51,230 nt of DNA from Paenibacillus typhae. GTDB taxonomy: Bacteria; Bacillota; Bacilli; Paenibacillales; Paenibacillaceae. This document shows positions 50,058 through 51,230 of the stretch, one piece after another. Each line of letters begins with the position of its first letter. Within the stretch, counting starts at the first letter, position 1. A program made the translations under genes and the position numbers. The notes below the pieces were generated by a model. The model ran no database searches, had not been told where the DNA came from, and saw only the letters and a program-made list of their open reading frames with translations. The DNA is taken from positions 1 through 51,230 of the forward strand of contig NZ_FNDX01000044.1 in the NCBI RefSeq assembly GCF_900099765.1, written 5' to 3'.

Positions 50058-50130
50058 TGAGCCATGAAGGACTCGAACCTTCGACACCCTGATTAAAAGT
50101 CAGGTGCTCTACCAACTGAGCTAATGGCTC
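50058..50130 (-). tRNA. tRNA-Lys (anticodon TTT)
   Basis: Cloverleaf with acceptor GAGCCAT/ATGGCTC and anticodon loop CTTTTAA. No CCA is encoded, unlike the other seven tRNAs of this cluster. Last gene of the rrn-linked cluster. Confidence 0.95.
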
Positions 50131-50137
50131 ATAAAAC

Positions 50138-50223
50138 TGGTGGAGGCTGATGGATTCGAACCACCGAACACGTACGTGAGCAGATTTACAGTCTGATGCG
50201 TTTGGCCACTTCGCTAAGCCTCC
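50138..50223 (-). tRNA. tRNA-Tyr (anticodon GTA)
   Basis: Class II tRNA with a long variable arm; acceptor GGAGGCT/AGCCTCC, anticodon loop CTGTAAA, CCA encoded. Confidence 0.95.
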
Positions 50224-50229
50224 ACGTTA

Positions 50230-50305
50230 TGGTGGCGCGGGAGGGAATCGAACCCCCGACACAAGGATTTTCAGTCCTTTGCTCTACCGACTGAGCTACC
50301 GAGCC
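50230..50305 (-). tRNA. tRNA-Phe (anticodon GAA), with an acceptor mismatch
   Basis: Anticodon loop CTGAAAA, CCA encoded. The acceptor 5' GGCTCGG against 3' CCGCGCC pairs at all positions except 4-69, which is T-C. A perfect stem would read CCGAGCC. See finding. Confidence 0.93.
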
Positions 50306-50328
50306 ATACAACAAGCCAAAAACTAAAA

Positions 50329-50406
50329 TGGCGGAACCGACGGGATTCGAACCCGCGATCTCCTGCGTGACAGGCAGGCATGTTAGGCCAACTACACCAC
50401 GGTTCC
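50329..50406 (-). tRNA. tRNA-Asp (anticodon GTC)
   Basis: Acceptor GGAACCG/CGGTTCC, discriminator G, anticodon loop CTGTCAC, CCA encoded. Confidence 0.95.
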
Positions 50407-50422
50407 GCATTTGTAAAAAGAA

Positions 50423-50498
<76 letters not shown>

Positions 50499-50527
50499 AC
50501 AGTGTTAAATGTCTTACAGGGTAAAAA

Positions 50528-50603
50528 TGGTGGAGGCTGAGGGGATCGAACCCCCGACCCTCTGCTTGTAAGGCAGATGCTCTCCCAGCTGAGCTAAGCC
50601 TCC
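50528..50603 (-). tRNA. tRNA-Val (anticodon TAC)
   Basis: Acceptor GGAGGCT/AGCCTCC, anticodon loop CTTACAA, CCA encoded. Confidence 0.95.
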
Positions 50604-50610
50604 GGGAATA

Positions 50611-50687
50611 TGGTAGCGGCAGAGGGGATCGAACCCCCGACCTCACGGGTATGAACCGTACGCTCTAGCCAGCTGAGCTACGCCGCC
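50611..50687 (-). tRNA. tRNA-Met (anticodon CAT, elongator type)
   Basis: Anticodon loop TTCATAC, acceptor GGCGGCG/TGCCGCT with G-U at both ends, CCA encoded. The initiator hallmarks (unpaired C1 and three G-C pairs in the anticodon stem) are absent. Confidence 0.92.
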
Positions 50688-50713
50688 ACAATAATTAGGT
50701 TATGGATTTGGAA

Positions 50714-50805
50714 TGGCGGAGAGAGAGGGATTCGAACCCTCGCACCGCTTACGCAGTCTAACCCCTTAGCAGAGGGTCCCCTTATAGCCACTTGGGTATC
50801 TCTCC
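50714..50805 (-). tRNA. tRNA-Ser (anticodon GCT)
   Basis: Class II tRNA of 92 nt with a long variable arm; acceptor GGAGAGA/TCTCTCC, anticodon loop CTGCTAA, discriminator G, CCA encoded. First gene after the 23S rRNA. Confidence 0.95.
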
Positions 50806-50885
50806 AAACGATCTGGTGCCATGTAAATCCATACAGGAACTTGATTCCTGAAAACTGAATCCGAAACAAATCTGCGATTTAAAGA

Positions 50886-51230
<345 letters not shown>

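Overview
The window looks like chromosomal DNA from a Paenibacillus-type Firmicute. Gene content and order closely follow the Bacillus subtilis blocks hprK-lgt-ppaX-yvoF, hisZGDBHAFI-(TPR protein)-trxB, rapZ-yvcK-whiA-HPr, clpP and cggR-gapA-pgk-tpiA-gpmI-eno-secG-rnr-smpB-ssrA. Shine-Dalgarno sites are strong AGGAGG types, HisG is the short form that works with HisZ, and hairpin-plus-T-run terminators are abundant. Almost everything is on the minus strand; the exceptions are clpP, a CCG-anticodon tRNA-Arg and a gluconokinase-like gene.

Positions 1-3,600 are an AT-richer, decaying accessory segment lying directly downstream of the 3' end of ssrA (tmRNA). It holds the start of an IS3-type transposase, an orphan Ser/Thr protein kinase that is frameshifted near its C terminus and cut off next to the IS, an unrecognised 150-residue gene, a large serine recombinase broken by three frameshifts, and a fragment of a second recombinase. 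This fits a mobile element that used ssrA as its target and then decayed.

Positions 3,700-16,100 carry trans-translation (ssrA, smpB), RNase R with a roughly 235-residue Gly/Ala/Lys/Arg-rich tail, SecG, and the complete lower-glycolysis operon led by its repressor CggR. The operon has a sigma-A promoter and a GGGAC-repeat CggR operator. tRNA-Arg and clpP (with a CtsR-type operator over its promoter) follow.

Positions 17,200-30,400 hold a GDSL hydrolase, two secreted proteins, an HPr-family protein, whiA, yvcK, rapZ, a ROK glucokinase, a DUF1858-DUF438/hemerythrin pair under a CRP/FNR-type palindrome, thioredoxin reductase and a TPR protein. Positions 29,400-38,500 hold a whole histidine operon (hisZGDBHAF-IE, hisJ) ending in a PRPP synthetase gene, so substrate supply and pathway are joined. 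The operon is interrupted between hisA and hisF by about 390 bp of repeat-rich noncoding DNA.

Positions 38,700-50,000 hold the gluconokinase-like gene, two paralogous membrane acyltransferases, hprK-lgt-ppaX-yvoF, an MsmX-type sugar ABC ATPase with a PucR/CdaR-type regulator, and a CPDC flavoprotein. The right edge is the 3' end of a 23S rRNA gene followed by eight tRNA genes (Ser, Met, Val, Thr, Asp, Phe, Tyr, Lys) with no 5S rRNA gene between. No CRISPR array, prophage structural gene or complete new defence system is visible. The least explained parts are the ssrA-linked island, the RNase R tail and three repeat or operator-like intergenic regions.
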